A stretch of DNA of 42,459 nucleotides from Bacteroidales bacterium (GTDB lineage: Bacteria > Bacteroidota > Bacteroidia > Bacteroidales > VadinHA17), in assembly GCA_025455395.1 (NCBI GenBank), contig JALOMO010000029.1, positions 1 to 42,459 on the forward strand, written 5' to 3'. Under the pieces are notes generated by a model, which worked only from the letters and a program-made list of their open reading frames with translations, did no database searches and was not told where the DNA came from. Shown here one piece after another: positions 28,301-34,269 of the stretch. How positions within the stretch are numbered: the first letter of the stretch is position 1; every line of letters begins with the position of its first letter. Made by a program: the position numbers and the translations under genes.

Positions 28301-28408
28301 ATCCTGCAGCGACAAACCAGAATCAGTATCAGGCGATCCGCAGGGATATGCAGTGATAAGTATCAGTGTAAAAAATAAAAGTACTGTGATATTGCGGATT
28401 AGTCTCAT
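25352..28408 (-). CDS. TPR-repeat CHAT-domain protein (caspase-like protease family)
   Basis: About 1018 residues. An N-terminal export signal or anchor (MRLIRNITVLLFFTLILITAYPC, not a classical lipobox) precedes a long TPR array (about 40-460; for example GLKALSARRLVVGNDSSSLSGNYLNLA). A helical linker and a C-terminal CHAT domain of about 720-985 follow. The catalytic dyad is intact: His846 in IHLAMHT and Cys893 in VVLSSCNTGMG. A final hydrophobic helix (VKLYLAFLLLLVAAAIVTSIVY) lies just before the C-terminus. CHAT proteins are relatives of caspases and separase. The ORF opens at 28459, but ATG 28408 begins the signal helix and lies below the divergent promoter motif. Substrate is unknown. 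Neighbours suggest a role in peptide or anti-sigma processing. Confidence 0.87.
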   Translation of the reverse strand: MRLIRNITVLLFFTLILITAYPCGSPDTDSGLSLQDNHDTLLLRLTGELESIILERDKEEERAILTEKIENLLNTGSIHDTLLISDACYLIGYYYLLGNRNSLAIEKLASSVRYRELYGVADRRYAVGLSNMAAALFRTGDYERAYGTGLKALSARRLVVGNDSSSLSGNYLNLASICLEMNNSDLAIKMAESGLEIAALYPEKIQQSAVADLYQVIGLSLYRNSEYTKSLVYCREALKLYDQYGPADSESRQLVINTISQLHRDLGQTEAAENSFRTGLSFNGSKESQYKYLIYINYAGFLSENGRVAEGEAILDEGISYCKETFGTDSREYCMMLASAAAFAHKTAGDTRRALEIYKNCFSYIEKFPSDVSFKKFILAGYASTLFDDRQYHKVIETVEEIISTDTDESGGTSQQSSNVISFTESDINILNLKYRALDALAAETGSADYITRAVETGHQIVMLYDRQRLEMSEEESRNNLSVLSRDFYTGIIENFLQLHRLDNSQESLRGAFEYSERSKVAGFLASMRELNAARFSLPEELINLDNDIKREIGFYKELIANETMKAKPDSQRISTWESMTFGLLRSRDSLIKVFETSFPAYYNIKFRNEVTPLSEVISVIGKNANLLSYVLTEGKLIIFVVNKRGTNIIEQDIDSTFYESLARFRKMLSVMPETSNVRQPFIDFMDQAYELYAVLLKPVVPYLRGDKIIISPDNVLSYLPFETLITEEFRSPDLLYRDAPFALKSYRFSYIYSVTLSSETPGRSRSIVNDLVAFAPTYAGMEISDSLLASHPGLRGEVRNLPFAIIEAEDAVKQCGGTAFTLENATESTFKSKAGGYDIIHLAMHTIVNDRHPAFSKMIFASDEKASDDGFLNTYEVYNLPLNAMMVVLSSCNTGMGMFVTGEGLLSLARGFLFAGSRSVVMSMWEVEDISASAVIKSFYRNMRSGMTKSAALRNARLSFLRTADQTRSHPYYWSTLVIYGDDTPLYYDRVKLYLAFLLLLVAAAIVTSIVYRGPRS

Positions 28409-28448
28409 CCAGTTGGGTCCTTCTTTCCGCCAGCAAAAATATAAAACT

Positions 28449-28574
28449 ATTCCGTACACTGTACTGTCAATTTACAATCGATATAATGCATTGTATATGT
28501 GATACATACATTTTATTTTGAAAATTTTCAATTTTTTCGTGTCACAAATTGCCACTTACTGACATGTACGGTAT
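28449..28574. promoter_or_regulatory. Divergent regulatory region with mirrored TGTACGG motifs
   Basis: TGTACGGTAT lies on the plus strand at 28565-28574, 45 nt before the peptide start. TGTACGGAAT lies on the minus strand (28449-28458), 40 nt before the CHAT start. Both have TGACA close upstream (directly adjacent on plus, 6 nt away on minus). The minus copy sits in an odd palindrome GTACACTGTAC (28454-28464). An inverted repeat TGTAT-N5-ATACA lies at 28492-28506. The symmetry suggests two promoters read by the same factor, possibly the neighbouring ECF sigma. No experimental consensus is known to me. Confidence 0.45.
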
Positions 28575-28619
28575 AAAGCGAAATTAAACCCTGATTAATT
28601 CATACAAAAAATTAAAGCA

Positions 28620-28757
28620 ATGAAAACCCTGAAAATTGAAAACTTTAATGAGTTTGTTCTTTCGAATGAAGAGATGATTAATGTACGCGGCGGAAACGGT
28701 GCGGCAATTATACTACAGGACGGACCAACCAAGCCTCCTATTATTATTGAATTTTAA
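28620..28757 (+). CDS. Short peptide with double-glycine leader (natural-product/bacteriocin-like precursor)
   Basis: 45 residues, ATG at 28620 to TAA at 28755-28757. The leader MKTLKIENFNEF is followed by VLSNEEMINVRGG, which matches the L-S-x-x-E-M-x-x-V-x-G-G pattern of Bacteroidetes GG-type natural product precursors that C39 peptidases cleave after the second glycine (Gly25 here). The predicted mature part is 20 residues, rich in Ile, Pro and Gly (contains GPTKPP, ends IIIEF) with no Cys or Ser and a single Thr, one Lys and two acidic residues. A C39 exporter is encoded 4 kb away. No ATP-grasp, lanthionine or radical-SAM RiPP enzyme is in the window, so the product may be unmodified. Confidence 0.8.
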   Translation: MKTLKIENFNEFVLSNEEMINVRGGNGAAIILQDGPTKPPIIIEF

Positions 28758-28769
28758 CAAGGCATCAGA

Positions 28770-28912
28770 GCCGCAGTAGCGGCATAACAACATATAGTTT
28801 TTGCGGGGCCGAACAATAGCAGTTCAGTTCTGAAGCCAGACAGCAATTATTGTCTGCTGGCGGTAGAGTCCCCGAAAACATAATTGACTTGTAAAAAGCT
28901 GTATAACAGCTT
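28770..28912 (+). other. Run of hairpins in the intergenic region after the peptide gene
   Basis: Within 189 non-coding nt there are several perfect stems. GCCGC-AGTA-GCGGC lies at 28770-28783, 12 nt after the peptide stop. CGGGG (28804-28808) pairs with CCCCG (28870-28874), enclosing TTCAG-TT-CTGAA (28823-28834) and CAGACA/TGTCTG (28837-28842 with 28851-28856). AAGCTG-TATAA-CAGCTT lies at 28896-28912. The first could end or stabilise the peptide mRNA. The second would form a three-way junction. No known RNA family was recognised. Confidence 0.45.
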
Positions 28913-28946
28913 ATTATGAATAAGGCGCGAAATAACATTGCATATT

Positions 28947-29690
28947 ATGAACACAATTAACATCAATCACACCATCGAGAATTACCTGAGTGGTTCAGCC
29001 GGAAAAGCCGAGGAGACATGGTTAATGGGTGAAATAGCCCGTGACCCGGGCCTTGCCAGGGAGGTAGAGCTGAGACGCCGTACCAATGAGATATTGGCTG
29101 ACAGGAGTATTCTTGAACTTAGAGCCAAACTCTCAATGATTGAAATGAGAAAACGCTCAGGAGGCACTCTCAGAAATACAATTGCAAAGTCGGCCAAATA
29201 CGCGGCCGCTGTTGCGCTGGTTGCTATTATCTCAACAGCACTCTATTTCGCTATGAGAAGCGATTCGCCAGACCAGCTGTACAATAAATATTATGCACGA
29301 TATGAGTCTCCCGGGTCCGTCCGTTCGCTTGTTGATGCAGGCAATTCATTGATGGATAATGCTATAGCATCATACACAGCAAAGGATTATGAAACGGCAA
29401 TAGGATATCTGGAGCAGCTGATTGCTACAAAACAGGGCAACATTGAAACGGTATTCATGCATGGTATGGCGAATATGGAAGTTCAGAATTATCCATCGGC
29501 AAGCGGGTCATTCACAAAGGTCCTCGAGCACAATGATAACCTCTATCTTGAGGATGCTGCATGGTATTTGGGTCTGTGCTATATGATGACAGAGGACAAG
29601 GAAAGAGCTTTGAAGCAGTTTGATGCCATATCAGCATCAAGGAGCCGGTACAGCAAAGAAGCTGCCAAACTCGCCAGGAGACTGAAATAA
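28947..29690 (+). CDS. Anti-sigma-like single-pass membrane protein with C-terminal TPR repeats
   Basis: 247 residues from ATG 28947; an upstream in-frame TTG at 28938 is less likely. The cytoplasmic N-terminus (IENYLSGSAGKAEETWLMGEIARDPGLAREVELRR) resembles the N-terminal region of Bacteroidetes anti-sigma/regulatory membrane proteins. One transmembrane helix is at about 84-103 (KYAAAVALVAIISTALYFAM). Three or so TPR motifs follow (130-245: DYETAIGYLEQLIA, NYPSASGSFTKVLE, DKERALKQFDAISA). By topology the TPRs lie in the periplasm. It is a likely partner of the ECF sigma factor at 24741, although the genes are not adjacent. The anti-sigma role is inference. Confidence 0.68.
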   Translation: MNTININHTIENYLSGSAGKAEETWLMGEIARDPGLAREVELRRRTNEILADRSILELRAKLSMIEMRKRSGGTLRNTIAKSAKYAAAVALVAIISTALYFAMRSDSPDQLYNKYYARYESPGSVRSLVDAGNSLMDNAIASYTAKDYETAIGYLEQLIATKQGNIETVFMHGMANMEVQNYPSASGSFTKVLEHNDNLYLEDAAWYLGLCYMMTEDKERALKQFDAISASRSRYSKEAAKLARRLK

Positions 29691-29711
29691 GTATTTATTT
29701 CCTGAGGTCAT

Positions 29712-30529
29712 ATGTTTGAAATACTTCGCAATGCCTACAAGGATGTCAGTCTGACCACCGGACAGGGACAGAATAAATTTAACCAGATGTTAAACAAGCC
29801 TCACATATTGGCAGGCGTATCTCACGAGGTACGGACACAGATGAATTCGATTGTTGCATTCTCATATTTGATGAACAATACGAGGTTCAGTGATAATGAC
29901 CGCCGTGAGTTTTCAGAGCAGATAATTACATCATGTGAACAGTTAATAGGTCTTTTTGAAAACTTCTTCGATACAGCTGCGCTTGAATCAGGGTCCGTCA
30001 GGGAGGACCTCAGGGAGAGCGATGCCGTTAAAATGTATGAGTCACTTGCCTCACAATTCAGGGTTTTGTTGAGGAAGAAGGGCAAAGACAATATCGTATT
30101 CATCCAGGAAGATGATCTGCCGGACAAACTTATGGTAAGGATGAATACGACGAGGATTGAGAGGATATTAACCAACCTGTTCAGGAATGCACTAGACAAT
30201 ACATTTTCAGGGTTTATCAAGTTTGGGTGCACATACCGCGATGAGAGAATCACCTTCTATATGTAATAGATTCTGGCCAGGGTTTTTCCAGGAGCAGTCA
30301 ACTGCTTCTTTCCGATAATCCTGAGATCCATTATTCCGACAGTCAGGATACCTATTCCGCTATGAATTTAATCCTGGCCAGAAATCTTATTCTTGCTCTG
30401 GAGGGCTCAATAAGGGTTGAGCCCAATGATGCCGGAGGCACATCTGTTTACATTACTCTTCCGGTACGGGAGAGTTCTGGATTGAAAATTTTAACTGGTA
30501 CTTCACTGGAAAAAAAGATAGCAATCTGA
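29712..30529 (+). pseudogene. Cytoplasmic sensor histidine kinase interrupted by a 2-nt frameshift
   Basis: The first part (29712-30266, 184 aa) has a HisKA dimerisation domain with phospho-acceptor His38 in GVSHEVRTQMNSIVAFSYL, and an N-box-like RIERILTNLFRNALDNT. It stops at TAA 30264 after FYM. Reading in the other frame from GTA at 30263 continues at once with VIDSGQGF (G1 box) and then LILARNLILALEGSIRV...AGGTSVYITLPV (G2 region) to a TGA at 30527-30529. A TATAT where TAT is expected (30258-30262) explains the break as a 2-nt insertion. No transmembrane segment is present. It could be a real pseudogene, a phase-variable state or an assembly error. It follows the TPR gene by 21 nt. Confidence 0.85.
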
Positions 30530-30568
30530 CAATTCCGGAGTACTGCTAATGTCTGATAAAAGTCGGAT

Positions 30569-30590
30569 AAGGGGGATCACAATTCCCCTT
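30569..30590. terminator. Bidirectional terminator between the kinase and PorE-like genes
   Basis: AAGGGG (30569-30574) pairs with CCCCTT (30585-30590), extended inward by a G-U and an A-T pair. It is followed by TTATTTATTT on the plus strand. It reaches the first base of the minus-strand PorE-like stop codon and lies between two convergent genes. Confidence 0.65.
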
Positions 30591-32533
30591 TATTTATTTA
30601 CACCAACCGAAAGAATTGTAATTTCGGTACGCCTGTTTAGTTTCTTGCCGGCGGGAGTTATATTATCGGCGATCGGTGATACCTCCCCGTAACCATGGGC
30701 AAAGATCCTGTCAGCCCGGATTCCTCTTTTAATAAGAAATTCCCTCACAGACATCGCCCTGCGTTCTGACAGCAACTGGTTGTGCTCATCAGTACCGTCA
30801 GAGTCTGTATGGCCTCCAACCTCAATGACCACGGTATTATTGACTGTAAGAAACTCGAGAAGATTTTCAAGCTCAGGTTTTGATTCTTCGAGGAGTTCCC
30901 ATGAGTCGGTATCGTAAAAGACGTTATACATCCTCATGTACTCGCCCTCCTGTACACGGTTTAGCCCTATTGTTTTCTGATAAGGATCGGTTGAAGTATA
31001 CCCGGTCTCAAAATCAAAGTTCTCGGAGTAGATCATATAACCATCGGCAGTAATGTTGAGTCCATAACTAAAGCCTGAAGGGAGGCAGACAAAGAACCCG
31101 CCTGCCTTGTCAGTAACTGAGGCAATCACCATTGTGTTATTGGTCAGGTCAGTCAGTTCAAACCTGGCCGGCAGGGGTCTTCCGTCAGCCTTGTCTATCA
31201 CTTTTCCCCGGAAATAGGAAACAGGTTCAGGCTGTATCTCTTCGGGAAGGTTTATATAAAAGATATCCTTACCTTTCGAATTTGCTCTTACAGAGGAAAA
31301 GAATGCCTTCCTGCCGGAAGATTCTACAATGAGCCCCGTCTCATCAGCCGGGGTGTTTACTGCAGGCCCCAGGTTAACCGGTGTTGTCCATGTTGAGTCA
31401 GCATTCATTGTTGTTCTGTAGATATCAAATCCACCGAACGATTCTCTCCCGTCAGATGAAAAATAGAGTGTTCGCCCGTCGAAATAGATGAAGGGTGAAA
31501 ATTCGTCACCAGCGCTGTTTATTGTTTTTCCCGGGTTTACCGGGGTACGCCATTTGCCATCCATATTACGAACAGAATACCATATATCCATCCCTCCCAT
31601 TCCGCCCGGCCTGTTGCTTACGAAGAGGAGCATTCTGCCGTTAGGGCTTATAGAAGGCTGCGACTCCCAGGAAGTTGAGTTCACCGGAGAGCCTACGTTT
31701 ACTCCCGGAGACCACCTTACTCCGTCAAAGAGGGAATAATATATATCACATCGTCCATGACCGTCGATACGGTCACAGGCGGCAAAGTACATAGAGCGGC
31801 CATCGGCAGCAATTGACTGAGCCCCTTCATTGCCTGCAGTATTCAGCGGAGCCCCTGCATTCCGGGCCCTTCCCCAGAGACTGTTTTCCCTGTTCCACAT
31901 GCTGATGTAAAAATCCTCCTGCCTGTCACTCCCGTATCCGCCGGCTCTTCTGACCTCACGGGTGAAATATAGCTCCTGTCCGTCGCCGGTGACTGAAGGC
32001 CAGTATTCATCAAGCTCTGTATTGACAGAATCACCGACGCTGAGTGGTTCGGTCTGAAACAGAGAACCCGGAAAGGAGAGCGCAAAGAGGCAGTTCCTGA
32101 TAAACAACTCTGCCTCTGTACGTAACTTTGCTGTTGTTTTTGGCTGGTTCAGGTATGCCTCGAAATGAGCTTTTGCCTCAATATACCTGCCTGTTCGCAT
32201 CTCTGCACGGCCAAGGCTGTAAAGTGCCGGGATAAAATAGAGAGAGTCAATGGAGACAGCCCTGCGATAGTGTGTCACAGATTTTTCCCACTCCCCTATA
32301 TCACTGTAGAGCTGACCCAGAAGCAGGTGGGCTTCATAGAATTTATCGTCTTCACTTATTGCTACCTTAAGATTTCTCTCTGCACGATCGAGAAAGAGCA
32401 GGTCATAATCCCGCTTACCAAGGTCATAAAACTTGAGAGCTCTGTTGGAACGTGTATGCAGGGTCTGGCCTGTCACGGAACACTGGCTCAGAAACAAAAG
32501 GATCAGGGTTGCTATGGTAAGCCTGCAACTCAT
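30590..32533 (-). CDS. PorE-like multidomain envelope protein (TPR, PD40 propeller, CTLD, OmpA)
   Basis: 647 residues with a signal sequence (ILLFLSQCSVTG; a lipid attachment at Cys18 is possible but the lipobox is atypical). Order: TPR array of about 30-150, a PD40/WD40-like beta-propeller of about 165-430 (repeats such as GQELYFTREVRR, GRSMYFAACDR, GRMLLFVSNRPGGMGGMDIW), a carboxypeptidase-regulatory-like domain of about 435-520 (FRGKVIDKADGRPLPARF), and a C-terminal OmpA peptidoglycan-binding domain (VIEVGGHTDSDGTDEHNQLLSERRA). This is the architecture of T9SS component PorE of Porphyromonas, and also of paralogs with other roles. The queE stop lies directly before its start (0-nt gap). 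Confidence 0.86.
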   Translation of the reverse strand: MSCRLTIATLILLFLSQCSVTGQTLHTRSNRALKFYDLGKRDYDLLFLDRAERNLKVAISEDDKFYEAHLLLGQLYSDIGEWEKSVTHYRRAVSIDSLYFIPALYSLGRAEMRTGRYIEAKAHFEAYLNQPKTTAKLRTEAELFIRNCLFALSFPGSLFQTEPLSVGDSVNTELDEYWPSVTGDGQELYFTREVRRAGGYGSDRQEDFYISMWNRENSLWGRARNAGAPLNTAGNEGAQSIAADGRSMYFAACDRIDGHGRCDIYYSLFDGVRWSPGVNVGSPVNSTSWESQPSISPNGRMLLFVSNRPGGMGGMDIWYSVRNMDGKWRTPVNPGKTINSAGDEFSPFIYFDGRTLYFSSDGRESFGGFDIYRTTMNADSTWTTPVNLGPAVNTPADETGLIVESSGRKAFFSSVRANSKGKDIFYINLPEEIQPEPVSYFRGKVIDKADGRPLPARFELTDLTNNTMVIASVTDKAGGFFVCLPSGFSYGLNITADGYMIYSENFDFETGYTSTDPYQKTIGLNRVQEGEYMRMYNVFYDTDSWELLEESKPELENLLEFLTVNNTVVIEVGGHTDSDGTDEHNQLLSERRAMSVREFLIKRGIRADRIFAHGYGEVSPIADNITPAGKKLNRRTEITILSVGVNK

Positions 32534-33160
32534 TCAGGGAATATGCATGAACTTATGTGCCTGCAGGGAGACATTCCATTTTGTATTATTCTTGACATAC
32601 TCAGTTATAGCAGCTATAATATCATTGAACCGGCTCCATTCCGGTTGCAGAAACAATAAACAATCAGCGCTCACCTTTCGGCTGTGCTCTTCCGCCGTTG
32701 CAAAATCAGTGCCATCCTCAATGATTACTTTAAGTTCATGGGCCTTTTTCCATATACCTTCGAGTGGCGGAGAGCCTTTCTTGGGAGAGAGTGTTATCCA
32801 GTCCCATATCCCTGTTAACGGATATGCGCCTGAGGTTTCAAGATAGGTCTTAACACCTTCTCTCTTGAGAATATTGCACAATGGGTCAAGATTCCACATT
32901 AGCGGTTCACCTCCGGTTACCACTACTGAGTCGGCACCCGATTGAGTCACGTGACCGGTTATCGTCTCCACATCAACCAGGGGATGAAGAGATGCATTCC
33001 ATGAGTACTTGGTATCACACCAGCTGCAGCCGATATCGCAGCCTCCGATTCTTATGAAGTATGCTGCCTTGCCAGTATTGTAACCCTCGCCCTGTATGGA
33101 GTAAAATTCTTCCACCAGAGGAAGCTGCAGTCCGGTATTATGTTCATCCTGCTGAGGCAT
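32534..33160 (-). CDS. queE: 7-carboxy-7-deazaguanine synthase (radical SAM)
   Basis: 208 residues. The N-terminus has EEFYSIQGEGYNTGKAAYFIRIGGC, and the radical SAM cluster motif is Cys41-x3-Cys45-x2-Cys48 (CDIGCSWC), followed by the glycine-rich GGEPLM. The enzyme makes the 7-deazaguanine ring for queuosine and related modifications from 6-carboxy-tetrahydropterin. Length and motifs fit a complete enzyme. It lies between the alkaline phosphatase gene (6-nt gap) and the PorE-like gene. queC and queD are not in the window. Confidence 0.95.
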   Translation of the reverse strand: MPQQDEHNTGLQLPLVEEFYSIQGEGYNTGKAAYFIRIGGCDIGCSWCDTKYSWNASLHPLVDVETITGHVTQSGADSVVVTGGEPLMWNLDPLCNILKREGVKTYLETSGAYPLTGIWDWITLSPKKGSPPLEGIWKKAHELKVIIEDGTDFATAEEHSRKVSADCLLFLQPEWSRFNDIIAAITEYVKNNTKWNVSLQAHKFMHIP

Positions 33161-33166
33161 CAGATT

Positions 33167-34243
33167 CTATTTCTTCAGGGAGAGAAGCTTGACAAAGTCA
33201 TGAAACAGTTCAGTGTTGTCCTGTACACCGGAGAAAGCTGAAGCGCCTGGGCCAAAAGCAAATACAGGTACCATGACAGCCGAGTGGCCTTTTGTACCGA
33301 ATGTGCCTGAAACCGTCATCTCCTTGACATTGCCTCCTGTAAGACTCAATCCCCCTGTCTCATGATCGGCGGTGACAACAATGAGAGTATTTCCTGATTT
33401 CCTGGCATAGTCATAGGCAACCTTAACGGCTCTGTCAAGATCAAGCACCTCCTCTACTGTTCTTTTCATATTGTTGTCATGTGCAGCCCAGTCAATCTGC
33501 GAACCTTCAACCATAAGAATAAAGCCTTTTTTATTGCGTGAAAGCACATCCAGTGCCTTTGCAGTTGCAGCAGCAAGGAAAGATGTATCTCTTCCCTGGT
33601 CGATGTATGGCAGCCCTTCTTCTGCCATGAGACCTGCGATGCGATTTGATGTTGAGTTTTTAAGATCAGGCAGACTATAGACAACATCATAACCCATCTT
33701 CTTCAGCTCAACGGTAAGGTCAGCAGAATCACTTCGTGCACTGAAGTGGTTTTTTCCTCCTCCGATGAACACATCGGCGGTCCCCTTTAAAAACCATTCT
33801 GCAATATCCTCGTAGCTTCCCCTGGAAGCATCATGTGCCACGAACGATGCAGGTGTGGCATGTGTTATTGTACTTGTGCTGACCAGCCCGGCCGACAGTC
33901 CGGCCTTTCTGGCTATCTCAAGTATTGTCGGGATCTCAGTACTGTCAGGACGAACAGCTATCATGCCATTGTTTGTTTTTTCACCAGTGGAAATGGCTGT
34001 ACCACCTGCAGCGGAGTCAGTTATATAACTGTTGGCTGAATATGTTATGCTGAAGCCTGTAACCGGAAAAGCAGGGAAGGTCATTGTGAATCCGCTAGCT
34101 GTCATACCGGCATATACCTGGTCAGTTCCCATTCCGTCACCTATAAAGATTATAAGATTCAAAGGTTTCTGCTCTTTCTCCCCGGCTGCGGTTAACACGA
34201 ACATTGTCAGTACTATCGCAAGAAATTTTAATTTGTTTTTCAT
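33167..34243 (-). CDS. Alkaline phosphatase
   Basis: 358 residues with a signal peptide (FLAIVLTMFVLTAAG). The metal-binding motif IFIGDGMG (Asp36) and the nucleophile Ser77 in ITDSAAGGTAISTGEKTNNG are typical of the PhoA family. GGGKNHF, MVEGSQIDWAAHDN and VVTADHETGG provide the remaining metal ligands. It should hydrolyse phosphate monoesters in the periplasm. It is a compact form, shorter than E. coli PhoA. Its gene follows the 5'-nucleotidase gene by 26 nt, which makes a phosphate-scavenging pair plausible. Confidence 0.95.
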   Translation of the reverse strand: MKNKLKFLAIVLTMFVLTAAGEKEQKPLNLIIFIGDGMGTDQVYAGMTASGFTMTFPAFPVTGFSITYSANSYITDSAAGGTAISTGEKTNNGMIAVRPDSTEIPTILEIARKAGLSAGLVSTSTITHATPASFVAHDASRGSYEDIAEWFLKGTADVFIGGGKNHFSARSDSADLTVELKKMGYDVVYSLPDLKNSTSNRIAGLMAEEGLPYIDQGRDTSFLAAATAKALDVLSRNKKGFILMVEGSQIDWAAHDNNMKRTVEEVLDLDRAVKVAYDYARKSGNTLIVVTADHETGGLSLTGGNVKEMTVSGTFGTKGHSAVMVPVFAFGPGASAFSGVQDNTELFHDFVKLLSLKK

Positions 34244-34269
34244 TTATTTTATACTTAGTTTATTTATTA

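Noticed and set aside
29822-30253. 143-residue open frame antisense to the histidine kinase
   Set aside because: It is a mirror of the strongly conserved HisKA/HATPase coding frame and has no features of its own.
30258-30266. Programmed ribosomal frameshift in the kinase
   Set aside because: There is no slippery heptamer or downstream pseudoknot; TATAT followed by a stop looks like a simple 2-nt insertion.
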